64,000 nucleotides of DNA. It comes from Brevundimonas fluminis. Its GTDB lineage: Bacteria; Pseudomonadota; Alphaproteobacteria; Caulobacterales; Caulobacteraceae. Position 1 is the first letter of the stretch. Each line of letters starts with the position of its first letter. The DNA is taken from assembly GCF_003934285.1 (NCBI RefSeq), contig NZ_RQWJ01000005.1, positions 82,683 to 146,682 of the forward strand. Direction: 5' to 3'. Made by a program: the position numbers and the translations under genes. A model generated the notes under the pieces. It saw only the letters and a list, made by a program, of their open reading frames with translations. It was not told the origin of the DNA and did not search any database. This document shows positions 17,626 through 26,390 of the stretch, piece by piece.

Positions 17626-18234
17626 CTACCAGCGACCTCCGCCGCGCACCGGGCGCATGGACGAGATGCGGTCGTTCAGGCCGGTGTTGCCGAGGTTGCG
17701 GACGTCGCCGTCGAGGGTCTGGCAATAGCCGCGGAAGTAGGCGTCGGTGCACACTTCCCACCGGCCGCGCAGCTGGATCGAGCTGATGCGGTCGTTGAAC
17801 CCGGTGTTGGACAGGTTCGGCATCTCGCCGTCGATCCGTTGCGACGCGCCGCGGAAGTTGGCGTCGGTGTAGATCACCGCCGAGCCGCGGCCGCCGCCCC
17901 AGCCGCCGCCGGGACGGTCGTCGCCCCAGCCGCCGCCCGGACGTCCCGGACGATCCTCGTACTGTCCGCGATGCGGCCCGCAGACCAGGCGACCGTCGTC
18001 GTTGGCGATGTTGTACGGGCCGCACTGGGCCAGCTCGATCGACGTGCCGCGCATGCGGCCCTGGCGGTCGCGGCAGTCGGCGTACAGCCGGCCGCGGTTG
18101 ACGTATTCTTCCTGACAGCTGTCGCGATAGCTGCCCCGCGGGGCGACCCGTTGGGCCCCCGGATCCTGGGCGAAGGCCGGATCCTGGGCGGCCAGGCTGA
18201 GCATGGCCACCGCGGCCAGTTCGACAATCGACAT
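17626..18234 (-). CDS. secreted CVNH plus beta/gamma-crystallin protein
   Basis: 202 residues with a signal peptide (MSIVELAAVAMLSLAAQDPA, cut near AFA). Residues about 35-90 (SYRDSCQEEYVNRGRLYADC through LAQCGPYNIANDDGRLVC) carry the four-cysteine pattern of the cyanovirin-N homology (CVNH) lectin fold. A Gly/Trp-rich linker with DDRPGGGWG repeats follows. The C-terminal 85 residues hold two beta/gamma-crystallin Greek-key motifs: AVIYTDANFRGASQRIDG... NDRISSIQL and VCTDAYFRGYCQTLDG... NDRISSM, the latter with calcium-site-like NDRISS. Probable exported carbohydrate- or calcium-binding protein; GAGGG precedes the ATG. Role unknown. Confidence 0.75.
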   Translation of the reverse strand: MSIVELAAVAMLSLAAQDPAFAQDPGAQRVAPRGSYRDSCQEEYVNRGRLYADCRDRQGRMRGTSIELAQCGPYNIANDDGRLVCGPHRGQYEDRPGRPGGGWGDDRPGGGWGGGRGSAVIYTDANFRGASQRIDGEMPNLSNTGFNDRISSIQLRGRWEVCTDAYFRGYCQTLDGDVRNLGNTGLNDRISSMRPVRGGGRW

Positions 18235-18465
18235 GGTTCCCTCCTCGAGAATCTCTCCGACGCAAAACGCGTCCTGGGGAGCGTTGTTCACCCTGCCAGA
18301 TGAACCTTGGCTGTATGGAGTCGTCGGCGATCCTGCAGACGTGGTTTTCGTTCCCTTTTCGAACGAACCCACCTATAGGGATTTCATTCCGCGCCCGGCC
18401 GAAAGGTCGGGCGCCGTCATTTCCGGCGCGTCGCATTCGCTGCGGCCGCCCCGCAGGGAAACGTC
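18235..18465. promoter_or_regulatory. divergent promoter region with two inverted repeats
   Basis: This 231-bp gap between the CVNH-crystallin gene and trcR has no coding signs. It contains the inverted repeat TTCGTTC/GAACGAA at 18347-18367 with a 7-base spacer, then a CCTATAGGG element at 18372-18380 that could be a -10 region, and the leader hairpin listed separately. Confidence 0.45.
18391..18414 (+). promoter_or_regulatory. GNRA-tetraloop hairpin in the trcR leader
   Basis: GCGCCCGGCC, loop GAAA, GGTCGGGCGC form a 10-bp fully paired stem with one G-U pair and a GNRA tetraloop, 51 bp before the trcR ATG. No T-run follows. It may stabilise the mRNA, serve as a binding site, or be part of an attenuator; no evidence decides. 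Confidence 0.4.
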
Positions 18466-19140
18466 ATGACCGACATCCTCATGCCCAAGGCCACCGCGGT
18501 CTGGCTGGTCGAGAACACCTCGCTGACCTTCGAGCAGATCGCCGACTTCTGCGGCCTGCATCCGCTGGAAGTGCGGGGCATCGCCGACGGCGACGTGGCG
18601 CGCGACATCCGCGGGGCCGATCCGCTGGTTAACGGCCAGCTGACCCGCGAGGAGCTGGACAAGGCCCAGAACGACGACTCCTATCGCATGAAGGCCGTGG
18701 TCAGCCGCCACGCCGAATTGCTGAAGTCGGCGAAGCCGGCGCCGAAGTACACGCCCGTCTCGCGCCGTCAGGACCGTCCGGACGCCATCATGTGGTTCGT
18801 CAAGAACCATCCCGAGGTGACCGACGCCCAGATCGCCAAGATGCTGGGCACCACCAAGGCGACCATCGAGAGCGTTCGCAACCGCACGCACTGGAACACG
18901 GCCAACATCAAGCCGGTGGACCCCGTGACGCTGGGTCTGGTCGGTCAGCTGGCGCTGGACGAACTGGTGAAGAAGGCGGCCGAGAAGAAGGCGCGCGACG
19001 ACGCGAAGTCGGGCGGCGCGACCCTGGCCGCCGCCGGTCAGGCCGAAGAGACCCCGGCCGAACCGGAATTCGTGCCGGAAGAGCGGGAGCGCCCGGGCGC
19101 CGAGCCCACGGCCGAGTCGGTTTTCGGCACACGCGACTGA
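18466..19140 (+). CDS. trcR: DUF1013 cell-cycle transcriptional regulator TrcR
   Basis: 224 residues. The sequence MTDILMPKATAVWLVENTSL then TFEQIADFCGLHPLEVRGIADG, and later PDAIMWFVKNHPEVTDAQIAK with MLGTTKATIESVRNRTHWN, gives two helix-turn-helix-like repeats of the DUF1013 family, now called TrcR, a conserved alphaproteobacterial regulator linked to the cell cycle. The C-terminal 45 residues are acidic and Ala/Glu-rich and presumably disordered. A strong hairpin follows the stop codon. Confidence 0.88.
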   Translation: MTDILMPKATAVWLVENTSLTFEQIADFCGLHPLEVRGIADGDVARDIRGADPLVNGQLTREELDKAQNDDSYRMKAVVSRHAELLKSAKPAPKYTPVSRRQDRPDAIMWFVKNHPEVTDAQIAKMLGTTKATIESVRNRTHWNTANIKPVDPVTLGLVGQLALDELVKKAAEKKARDDAKSGGATLAAAGQAEETPAEPEFVPEERERPGAEPTAESVFGTRD

Positions 19141-19153
19141 CGCGAAACGAAGA

Positions 19154-19180
19154 CGGCCCCGGGGATCATCCCCGGGGCCG
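19154..19180. terminator. strong bidirectional hairpin between trcR and DUF465 gene
   Basis: CGGCCCCGGGG, loop ATCAT, CCCCGGGGCCG: an 11-bp perfect stem located 14 bp after trcR and 37 bp after the convergent DUF465 stop. The U-tract is missing (CCGTTCC follows), so intrinsic termination would be inefficient, but position and symmetry suit a shared terminator. Confidence 0.55.
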
Positions 19181-19216
19181 CCGTTCCGTCGGTGATTTCG
19201 GATCGGGGCCGATCCG

Positions 19217-19387
19217 CTAGCGCGCGTCCTGCAGCGCGTTGATCTGGTCCTTCAGCCTGAGCTTCTGCAGCTTCAGCGCCTTCAAGTGCAGCGAGTCCGC
19301 GGCAGGTCGGCCCGTTTGGCGCTCAATCTCCGATTCCAGAGAGCGGTGACGGTTTCCCAGTTCGCGAATACGAGCCTCGATGGTCAT
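19217..19387 (-). CDS. DUF465 (YdcH-like) small coiled-coil protein
   Basis: 56 residues: MTIEARIRELGNRHRSLESE, IERQTGRPAADSLHLKALKL, QKLRLKDQINALQ. The pattern HRxLExxI... D...lKxLKkqKLxLKDxI is that of DUF465/YdcH, a small helical hairpin protein of unknown function. GGAGG eight bases before the ATG at 19387 supports it over the upstream ATG at 19402. A second member of the family is encoded at 20605. Confidence 0.83.
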   Translation of the reverse strand: MTIEARIRELGNRHRSLESEIERQTGRPAADSLHLKALKLQKLRLKDQINALQDAR

Positions 19388-19478
19388 GGCTTGCGCCTCC
19401 ATGTCTTAGGGACAAGAGCAGTGAGCCTCGCTATTGACGACCTGTGGAATCACATTCCGGTGACGCTCGCCAAGCGCG

Positions 19479-20108
19479 ATGCCCGAATCCAGCCTGGACG
19501 CGAAAATGGCCGATGATGTGAACGGAGCCGTATCGGAACGCCCCCGGGTGGTGGTCGGAATCTCGGGCGCCTCGGGGGTGATCTACGGCTTGCGGGCGCT
19601 GGAGGCGCTGCGGGAGCTGGGCGTCGAGACCCATCTCGTCGCCACGAAGGCGGCCCTGCTGACCCTGTCGCAGGAGACCGAGCTGTCGGCCGACGACCTC
19701 GCGGCCCGCGCCGACGTGACGCACCGGTTGGCGGACGTCGGGGCTTCGATCGCCTCGGGCAGTTTCCGGACGCTGGGCATGATCGTGGCCCCCTGCTCGG
19801 TGCGCACGATGAGCGAAATCGCGACGGGCGTGACCTCGTCCCTGCTGACCCGCGCCGCCGACGTGACGCTCAAGGAACGCAGGCCGCTGGTGCTGATGGT
19901 GCGGGAGACGCCGCTGCACCTGGGCCATTTGCGCACCATGACCGCGCTCGCCGAGATGGGCGCGATCATCGCCCCTCCGATGCCGGCGTTCTACGCCCGG
20001 CCCGCGTCGCTTGAGGAAGTGGTCGACCAGTCGGTCGGGCGGGCCCTGGACGCGCTGGGACTGAACTGGTCGTCGACGCGTCGCTGGACGGGCATGCGTC
20101 CCGGATGA
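19479..20108 (+). CDS. ubiX: flavin prenyltransferase UbiX
   Basis: 209 residues. It attaches a dimethylallyl group to FMN to make prenyl-FMN, the cofactor of the UbiD decarboxylase in ubiquinone synthesis. Motifs: VVGISGASGVIYGLRAL (FMN phosphate loop, residues 26-40), SIASGSFRTLGMIVAPCSVRT and RPLVLMVRETPLHLGHLRTM (substrate site). The start could also be the ATG at 19506, since the first ten residues are not conserved. The stop overlaps the TIGR02444 gene by 4 bp. Confidence 0.93.
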   Translation: MPESSLDAKMADDVNGAVSERPRVVVGISGASGVIYGLRALEALRELGVETHLVATKAALLTLSQETELSADDLAARADVTHRLADVGASIASGSFRTLGMIVAPCSVRTMSEIATGVTSSLLTRAADVTLKERRPLVLMVRETPLHLGHLRTMTALAEMGAIIAPPMPAFYARPASLEEVVDQSVGRALDALGLNWSSTRRWTGMRPG

Positions 20109-20578
20109 GCGACGCGACGGCTCTGTGGGCGTGGGCCGTCCGGGCCTATGGCCGGGAGGGGGTCGCCGAGACCTGCCTGTCCCTGCAGGATCGGGATGAA
20201 CAGAACGTGCCTCTGCTGCTGTTCGGGGCCTGGTGCGCCGCGACCGGCCGCGCGCTGGACGACGAAACGGTCGAAGCGGCCTGCGACGTCGCGCGGGTCT
20301 GGGGCGAAAAGGCCATCGCGCCGCTGCGCGCCGTGCGCCGGGCGCTGAAGGCGCCGCTGATCGACATGGACGGCGACGCGCGGGAGGCCGTCCGTGCGCA
20401 GGTGAAGGCGGTCGAGTTGGAAGCCGAGCGGCGGCTGCTGGCGGACCTCGCCGCGCTGACCGGGCCGCCCGGCGCGCCCCGTGCTCCCCTGCCCGAACTG
20501 GTCCGGCTGTCGCGGTCTTGGGGCGGCCCCCTGCCCCGGCCCGTGCTGGCCCGTCTGGCCGAACGCCTCTCTGCGTGA
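20105..20578 (+). CDS. TIGR02444 family protein
   Basis: 157 residues, soluble and helical. LWAWAVRAYGREGVAETCLS then LQDRDEQNVPLLLFGAWCAA and VWGEKAIAPLRAVRRALKAP match the TIGR02444 family, in which NVNLLLWCxW-type wording is conserved; its function is unknown. It is translationally coupled to ubiX (ATGA overlap at 20105-20108) and followed by a DUF465 gene after 26 bp, so the three form an operon. Confidence 0.8.
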   Translation: MSDATALWAWAVRAYGREGVAETCLSLQDRDEQNVPLLLFGAWCAATGRALDDETVEAACDVARVWGEKAIAPLRAVRRALKAPLIDMDGDAREAVRAQVKAVELEAERRLLADLAALTGPPGAPRAPLPELVRLSRSWGGPLPRPVLARLAERLSA

Positions 20579-20604
20579 CATAAGCCGCCGCGCGGACGAG
20601 GCTC

Positions 20605-20826
20605 ATGAACGACGAACAGGTTCCCGACGAAGTCGAACTGGCCCTGCGCAAGCGGCTGACCGAGCTGCAGCAGGAGCATGCGGACCTCGACGCGTCGATC
20701 GACGCCCTGAGCCGCATGCCCATCCCGGATCAGCTGATGATCGCGCGCCTGAAGCGGAAGAAGCTGACGCTGCGGGACGAGATCGTGAAGATCGAGGCGC
20801 GGATCCTGCCGGACATCATCGCCTAG
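20605..20826 (+). CDS. DUF465 (YdcH-like) small protein, second copy
   Basis: 73 residues: LRKRLTELQQEHADLDASID, ALSRMPIPDQLMIARLKRKK, LTLRDEIVKIEARILPDIIA. The same family pattern as the gene at 19217 (HxDLDxxI, lKRkKLxLrDeI) but with a longer N-terminus. GAGG precedes the ATG. Its stop TAG shares a CTAG tetramer with the stop of the convergent GGDEF gene. Confidence 0.85.
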   Translation: MNDEQVPDEVELALRKRLTELQQEHADLDASIDALSRMPIPDQLMIARLKRKKLTLRDEIVKIEARILPDIIA

Positions 20827-21401
20827 CGGCCGCGCTTGCGCACCCACATCGCCGCGTCGGCCTCGGCCAGCCAGACCTCGGGGTCCTGCTGAGCCGCGAA
20901 GGCGCGGACGCCGAAAGACCCGCCCAGGACGGCCGGGTGGCCTTCCCAGCGGAAATCCTCGGCGGCCAGAGCTTCCGAAAGACGACGGGCCTTCTCGCGT
21001 CCCTCGTCCAGACCTGCGTTGAGCATCAGCAGGCCGAACTCGTCGCCGCCCAGACGGCCCACGGCGTCGGATTCGCGCAGGTTGGCGACCAGCAGCTCCG
21101 CGACGCGGACCAGCGCCGCGTCGCCCGCCGCATGGCCCAGGACGTCGTTGACCGACTTGAACCCGTCCAGGTCGAGATAGAGGAGGCAGGCAGGCGTCCG
21201 GTGACGCCGGCAATAGGCCATGGCGCGGTTCAACGCCTCGACGAACCCGCGGCGGTTCAGAGTCGGAGTCAGCACGTCGTGATCGGCCGCCGCCTCGGCG
21301 GCCTCGGCGCGCGCGCGGAGCTCGGCCACCTCGGCGCGCAGGCGTTCCACCTCGGCCAGCAGGTCGGCGTCGGACCGGACTTTGGCGGCGGACAGGGACA
21401 C
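20823..21401 (-). CDS. diguanylate cyclase (GGDEF domain)
   Basis: 192 residues: an N-terminal coiled coil (AEVERLRAEVAELRARAEAA) and one GGDEF domain. The active site is GRLGGDEFGLLML, with the product-inhibition I-site RESD exactly five residues before GGDEF, so both activity and feedback control by cyclic di-GMP look intact. DHDVLTPTLNRRGF is the usual opening of the domain. There is no membrane segment. The GTG at 21401 is preferred; an ATG at 21473 would add an Arg-rich, unlikely leader. Confidence 0.85.
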   Translation of the reverse strand: MSLSAAKVRSDADLLAEVERLRAEVAELRARAEAAEAAADHDVLTPTLNRRGFVEALNRAMAYCRRHRTPACLLYLDLDGFKSVNDVLGHAAGDAALVRVAELLVANLRESDAVGRLGGDEFGLLMLNAGLDEGREKARRLSEALAAEDFRWEGHPAVLGGSFGVRAFAAQQDPEVWLAEADAAMWVRKRGR

Positions 21402-21517
21402 GGCGCACTCGGGAAGGACGCGACTCAGCCGGCGGCGTCCCCGCGATCCTATCCGCCCCGGTTGCGGGCGCAACGCGAACGCCGTAAACCCCGCGCTTTC
21501 CGCGCGAGGGGCTCCGC

Positions 21518-22006
21518 ATGACCGCAGCGGCTCAGGTGGCCATCGTCATGGGCAGCCGTTCGGACTGGCCGACGATGAAGCGCGCCGCCGACGCCCTTGA
21601 CCGTCTGGGCGTGGCCTGGACCGCGCGGGTCGTCTCCGCCCATCGCACGCCGGACCGTCTGGTCTCGTTCGCGCGCGGCGCGGCGTCCGAGGGCTTCAAG
21701 GTCGTGATCGCCGGCGCCGGGGGCGCGGCGCACCTGCCCGGCATGGTGGCCTCCATGACGGAACTGCCGGTGATCGGCGTGCCCGTGCAGTCGAAGGCGC
21801 TGAGCGGCCTCGATTCGCTGCTTTCGATCGTCCAGATGCCGGGCGGCGTTCCCGTGGCTACCGTGGCGATCGGCGAAGCGGGCGCGACCAACGCGGGCAT
21901 TCTGGCGGCCCAGATCCTGGCCCTGGGCGACGCGGAACTGAGCGGACGCCTGAAGGCCTTCCGCGAGGCCCAGACCGAGGCGGTCCACGAGACGGTCGAG
22001 GACTGA
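21518..22006 (+). CDS. purE: N5-carboxyaminoimidazole ribonucleotide mutase
   Basis: 162 residues. It converts N5-CAIR to CAIR in purine synthesis. Motifs: [14 protein letters not shown] (phosphate loop), [11 protein letters not shown] (catalytic histidine), [13 protein letters not shown] and [27 protein letters not shown] precedes the ATG. The purK GTG starts immediately after its TGA, so the pair is coupled. Confidence 0.96.
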   Translation: MTAAAQVAIVMGSRSDWPTMKRAADALDRLGVAWTARVVSAHRTPDRLVSFARGAASEGFKVVIAGAGGAAHLPGMVASMTELPVIGVPVQSKALSGLDSLLSIVQMPGGVPVATVAIGEAGATNAGILAAQILALGDAELSGRLKAFREAQTEAVHETVED

Positions 22007-23086
<1,080 letters not shown>

Positions 23087-23182
23087 GCCCAGGCTTCCCC
23101 AACGGCATCTTGCGCAAGGAAAATTCCGGCGCACACTGATCTCCAACGACCGCGAAAGTCGACGGTCGAGGGAGGATCATCG

Positions 23183-25012
23183 ATGTCTCGTCTTCTGCGC
23201 ACCGCCACGCCCGCGGCGCTGGCCGTCGCCGCCGTTTGCGGTCTGGCCTCGGCCGCCTCGGCCCAGAGCTATGGCCGTCTGGTCGTCTTCGGCGACAGCC
23301 TGAGCGACAACGGCAACCTGTACGCCGCCAGCTTCAACACCCAGCCGCCCGCCGCCTTCTACTTCAACGGCCGCTTCTCCAACGGGCCGGTGTTCACCGA
23401 GCTGCTGGGCTTCAACGCCGGCGTTTCCGCGACCGGCGCGCCGGTGACGGGCAGCATCAACTACGCCTACGGCGGCGCGCGCACCGACGCCTCAGCCTTC
23501 CCGCCCGGCATGCGCAATCAGCTGCTGGCCTACACCGGGGCCGGCGGCACCTTCGGCGCCAACGACCTGGTCAGCATCCTGGGCGGCGCGAACAACATCT
23601 TCCAGGGAATCGGACCGGCGGTGCTGTCCGGCACGCCGCAGCCGTTCATGCAGAACGTCGCCACCCTGGCGGCGGCGGACGTGAACTTCATCGTCAACAA
23701 CGTGGCCACGGCCGGGGCCGGCACCATTCTGGTGACCAACCTGCCCAAGCTCAGCCTGACGCCGCAGTTCCGCTCCGGGCCCAACCTCGCGGCCGCGCCG
23801 CTGGCTGACTTCGCCGTGACGACCTTCAACGGGGCCCTCTCCACCGGGCTGTTCACCACGGCCGCGGCCCGTCCGGGCACCAACATCATCCTGATGGACA
23901 TCTACAAGATCGGCGACGTCATCGCCGGCAGCCCCGGCAGCTTCGGCTTCACCAACGTGGTCGACGCCTGCTTCAACCAGACGACGCTGACGGTCTGCTC
24001 CTCGCCCAACACCTATTTCTACTGGGACGGAGTGCACCCGACGGCGGCGGGCCACGCCCTGCTGGCGACGCTGGCCGAGGACTATCTCTACTACGGCGAC
24101 GCCGGCGCGAAGACGGCGCTGCAGGGCGAGACGGCCATGCGGTTCCGTGAGGACATGCTGGACGCCTCGTCCGAGGGCCTGTCCGGCTCGCGCGGCTGGG
24201 AGGCCGGCGCCGGCCTGACCTTCGGCGCGCTCTACGATTCGAGCGAGTTCGACGCCCGTGGCCTTGTGCCATCGGCGGATTCGCAAGGCTGGGGCGCGCG
24301 CGGCGGCCTGGTCTGGAGCCCGTCGGAAACGTGGCGCGCCTCGCTGTCCGCCTCGTTCCGCAACGCCGAGGTGACGTCGCCCGGCCAGACGTTCGACGTC
24401 GAATCGTATGCGGTGGACGTGGCCCTGGGCTGGCGGTCGGGCGACGTCTTCGCCAACGTCGCCGCCGGCGCGGGGGTGGACGACTATGAGAACATCACCC
24501 GGCAGACGACGCTCGCACCCATCGTCCACACGGGCGAGACCCGGGGGTCGAGCGTGGGCGCCCGCGCCCAGGCCGGCTTCTGGTTCGGGGGCGACGACTT
24601 CCGCATCTCGCCGCGCGCCGCCATCACCTGGACCTCGAGCGAGGTCGAGGGCTACTTCGAGCAGGGCGTGGCGGCGCAGTACCGCTACGAGGACCGCACG
24701 GTCACCGCGACCACGGCCGAGGCGACGATCCGGGCCGAGACCCACAAGGGCGGCACGACCATCTTCCTGGAAGGCGGCTATCGCGACGACCTCGACGACG
24801 GGTCGGACGCGGTCGGCACCTCGATCGCCGGCAGCCCCTCGCAAGTGCTGTATCGCGACGTCGAGGGTCCGTTCGGCGGTCACATGATCGCCGCCGCGGG
24901 CATCGAGGGCGACTGGGCCGGAATGAAGGTCGCCTTCGGCTATCGTGGCCGCTTCGGCGAGCACGCCGACAGCCATCAGGGCGGAATCCAGTTCACCATC
25001 CCGCTGCCCTGA
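23183..25012 (+). CDS. GDSL-family autotransporter esterase
   Basis: 609 residues: signal peptide (1-27, ending ASA), an SGNH/GDSL hydrolase passenger (about 28-310) and a C-terminal autotransporter beta-barrel of about 270 residues ending in QFTIPLP. Active-site blocks are FGDSLSDNG with S39, GGANN for the oxyanion block and DGVHPT with D282 and H285. Such enzymes (EstA type) are displayed on the outer surface and cleave esters. The last residue is Pro instead of the usual Phe/Trp, slightly unusual for a BAM signal. GGAGG precedes the ATG, and a 10-bp palindrome CTTGCGCAAG lies at 23109-23118 upstream. A strong terminator follows. Confidence 0.88.
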   Translation: MSRLLRTATPAALAVAAVCGLASAASAQSYGRLVVFGDSLSDNGNLYAASFNTQPPAAFYFNGRFSNGPVFTELLGFNAGVSATGAPVTGSINYAYGGARTDASAFPPGMRNQLLAYTGAGGTFGANDLVSILGGANNIFQGIGPAVLSGTPQPFMQNVATLAAADVNFIVNNVATAGAGTILVTNLPKLSLTPQFRSGPNLAAAPLADFAVTTFNGALSTGLFTTAAARPGTNIILMDIYKIGDVIAGSPGSFGFTNVVDACFNQTTLTVCSSPNTYFYWDGVHPTAAGHALLATLAEDYLYYGDAGAKTALQGETAMRFREDMLDASSEGLSGSRGWEAGAGLTFGALYDSSEFDARGLVPSADSQGWGARGGLVWSPSETWRASLSASFRNAEVTSPGQTFDVESYAVDVALGWRSGDVFANVAAGAGVDDYENITRQTTLAPIVHTGETRGSSVGARAQAGFWFGGDDFRISPRAAITWTSSEVEGYFEQGVAAQYRYEDRTVTATTAEATIRAETHKGGTTIFLEGGYRDDLDDGSDAVGTSIAGSPSQVLYRDVEGPFGGHMIAAAGIEGDWAGMKVAFGYRGRFGEHADSHQGGIQFTIPLP

Positions 25013-25032
25013 CGACTTCGTGATCTCCCGGG

Positions 25033-25066
25033 AAAGGGCGCGGGCACGGGGTCCGCGCCCTTTTCT
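25033..25066 (+). terminator. intrinsic terminator of the GDSL autotransporter gene
   Basis: AAAGGGCGCGG, a 9-base loop, CCGCGCCCTTT followed by TCTC: an 11-bp perfect stem with a T-rich end, 21 bp after the stop codon. Confidence 0.85.
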
Positions 25067-25217
25067 CATGCCGGGTTCCATGGGTGCGACCGTCCGCCGC
25101 GCCCCGTGCCTCATTGTCGTCTCCCCACCCCCTATAACGACGGTTTCATCCGCGCCGGACCCGAGCGTCCGCCGCCCCCAGTTCGACGAACGCCACCGAC
25201 AGGGAGACGCCGCACGC

Positions 25218-25832
25218 ATGCGACGCCTTATGCCGACCGTCCGCCGCATTCTGATCCACACGGGTCAGGCCGCCGCTCTCGCCACCACCGCCGTGCTCGC
25301 CATGGCCGCCGCCCCCAACGCCGATCCCGACCCCGGGGTGGTCGAGGCCTCCGCCACGCCCGCCGCCGTGCCGGTGGTCGCCGTCGCCGAGCCCGCCGGG
25401 CCCGTGATGCGCGAAATCATGTTCCATGAGCCCGTGAAGGGCTTCGCCATCAACTCCCGCTACGGCACGCGCCATCTGCCCGGAGAGGCCGCTGCCCGGG
25501 CGCACAAGGGAGTCGACTTCGCCGCGCCGACCGGCACGGGCGTCTTCGTCGCCGCCGAGGGCACGGTGCTGCGAACCGGCTATCAGCCGACCGGCTTCGG
25601 CCGCTTCGTCGAGGTGCGCCACCCCAACGGCATGACGAGCCTCTACGCCCACCTGAGCCGCGTGGACGTGCGTTCGGGTCAGCAGCTGTACTCGGGCGAA
25701 CGCGTCGGTCTGGTCGGTTCGACCGGCTATTCGACGGGCCCGCACCTGCACTTCGAGATCCGTCGGAACGGCGCGCACGTCGATCCCAGCCGCATCATCG
25801 GCCGGACGTTCGACGTCGTCGTCGAGGGCTGA
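25218..25832 (+). CDS. M23 family metallopeptidase (LytM domain)
   Basis: 204 residues with a signal anchor or signal peptide (residues about 10-32). The LytM zinc site is complete: HKGVDFAAPTG (H and D of HxxxD), SLYAHLSRVDV and TGPHLHFEIRRNG. It would cut or regulate cutting of peptidoglycan peptides in the periplasm. It is short, having no coiled coil of the EnvC type. The TGA is directly followed by the stop of the convergent gene. Confidence 0.88.
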   Translation: MRRLMPTVRRILIHTGQAAALATTAVLAMAAAPNADPDPGVVEASATPAAVPVVAVAEPAGPVMREIMFHEPVKGFAINSRYGTRHLPGEAAARAHKGVDFAAPTGTGVFVAAEGTVLRTGYQPTGFGRFVEVRHPNGMTSLYAHLSRVDVRSGQQLYSGERVGLVGSTGYSTGPHLHFEIRRNGAHVDPSRIIGRTFDVVVEG

Positions 25833-26231
25833 TCAGGCCTTCTTCGTCGTCACCTGCCCGCTGAGCCAGGCGCCGGCCAGAATGGTCAGGATGCAGGCCG
25901 CGGGGAACCACGTCGGGTGCCAGAGCGTGCTGATGTTCAGGAAGGTGCCGACCAGCAGCAGGCCCGCCGGAACCCAGGCGTGCCACCCGCGGCCCTTAGC
26001 GACCAACGAAGCGATCCAGCCGCCGGCGAAGGCGGCGAGGCCGTAGCCGAGGACGATCACGGCGAACTTCCACGCCGGCATGGCGCGCATGAACGCGGTC
26101 ACGGCGGCCGCGTCGTTCCAGTTCATTCCAGTCGGCGGCGGGTCGATCATGTGGGTCAGCGCCTGCCACGCCATGACCACCGCGACGGCCACGACCGCGC
26201 CGACGACGGCGGCGAGACTCTTTTGAAGCAT
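25833..26231 (-). CDS. hypothetical four-helix membrane protein
   Basis: 132 residues with four predicted membrane segments (about 5-27, 55-75, 80-100, 108-126); the first loop contains DPPPTGMNWNDAAA. GGGGAGGGG precedes the ATG at 26231. I do not recognise a named family; similar small membrane proteins occur in other proteobacteria without known function. No operon partner on its strand. Confidence 0.65.
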   Translation of the reverse strand: MLQKSLAAVVGAVVAVAVVMAWQALTHMIDPPPTGMNWNDAAAVTAFMRAMPAWKFAVIVLGYGLAAFAGGWIASLVAKGRGWHAWVPAGLLLVGTFLNISTLWHPTWFPAACILTILAGAWLSGQVTTKKA

Positions 26232-26390
26232 GTGCGGCCCCTCCCCGGCCGCCCGCACCATCGGATCACGCGCGCCCGCGGTCAATCCGCCGAAGATGAC
26301 GGGGAATTCACGAACGGGACGCCGGCCGCGGTTGTCAAACGTCCTTTACACCCCTAGCCTTGATCCGAGGCAGACTTCAGGGGCGACGAC

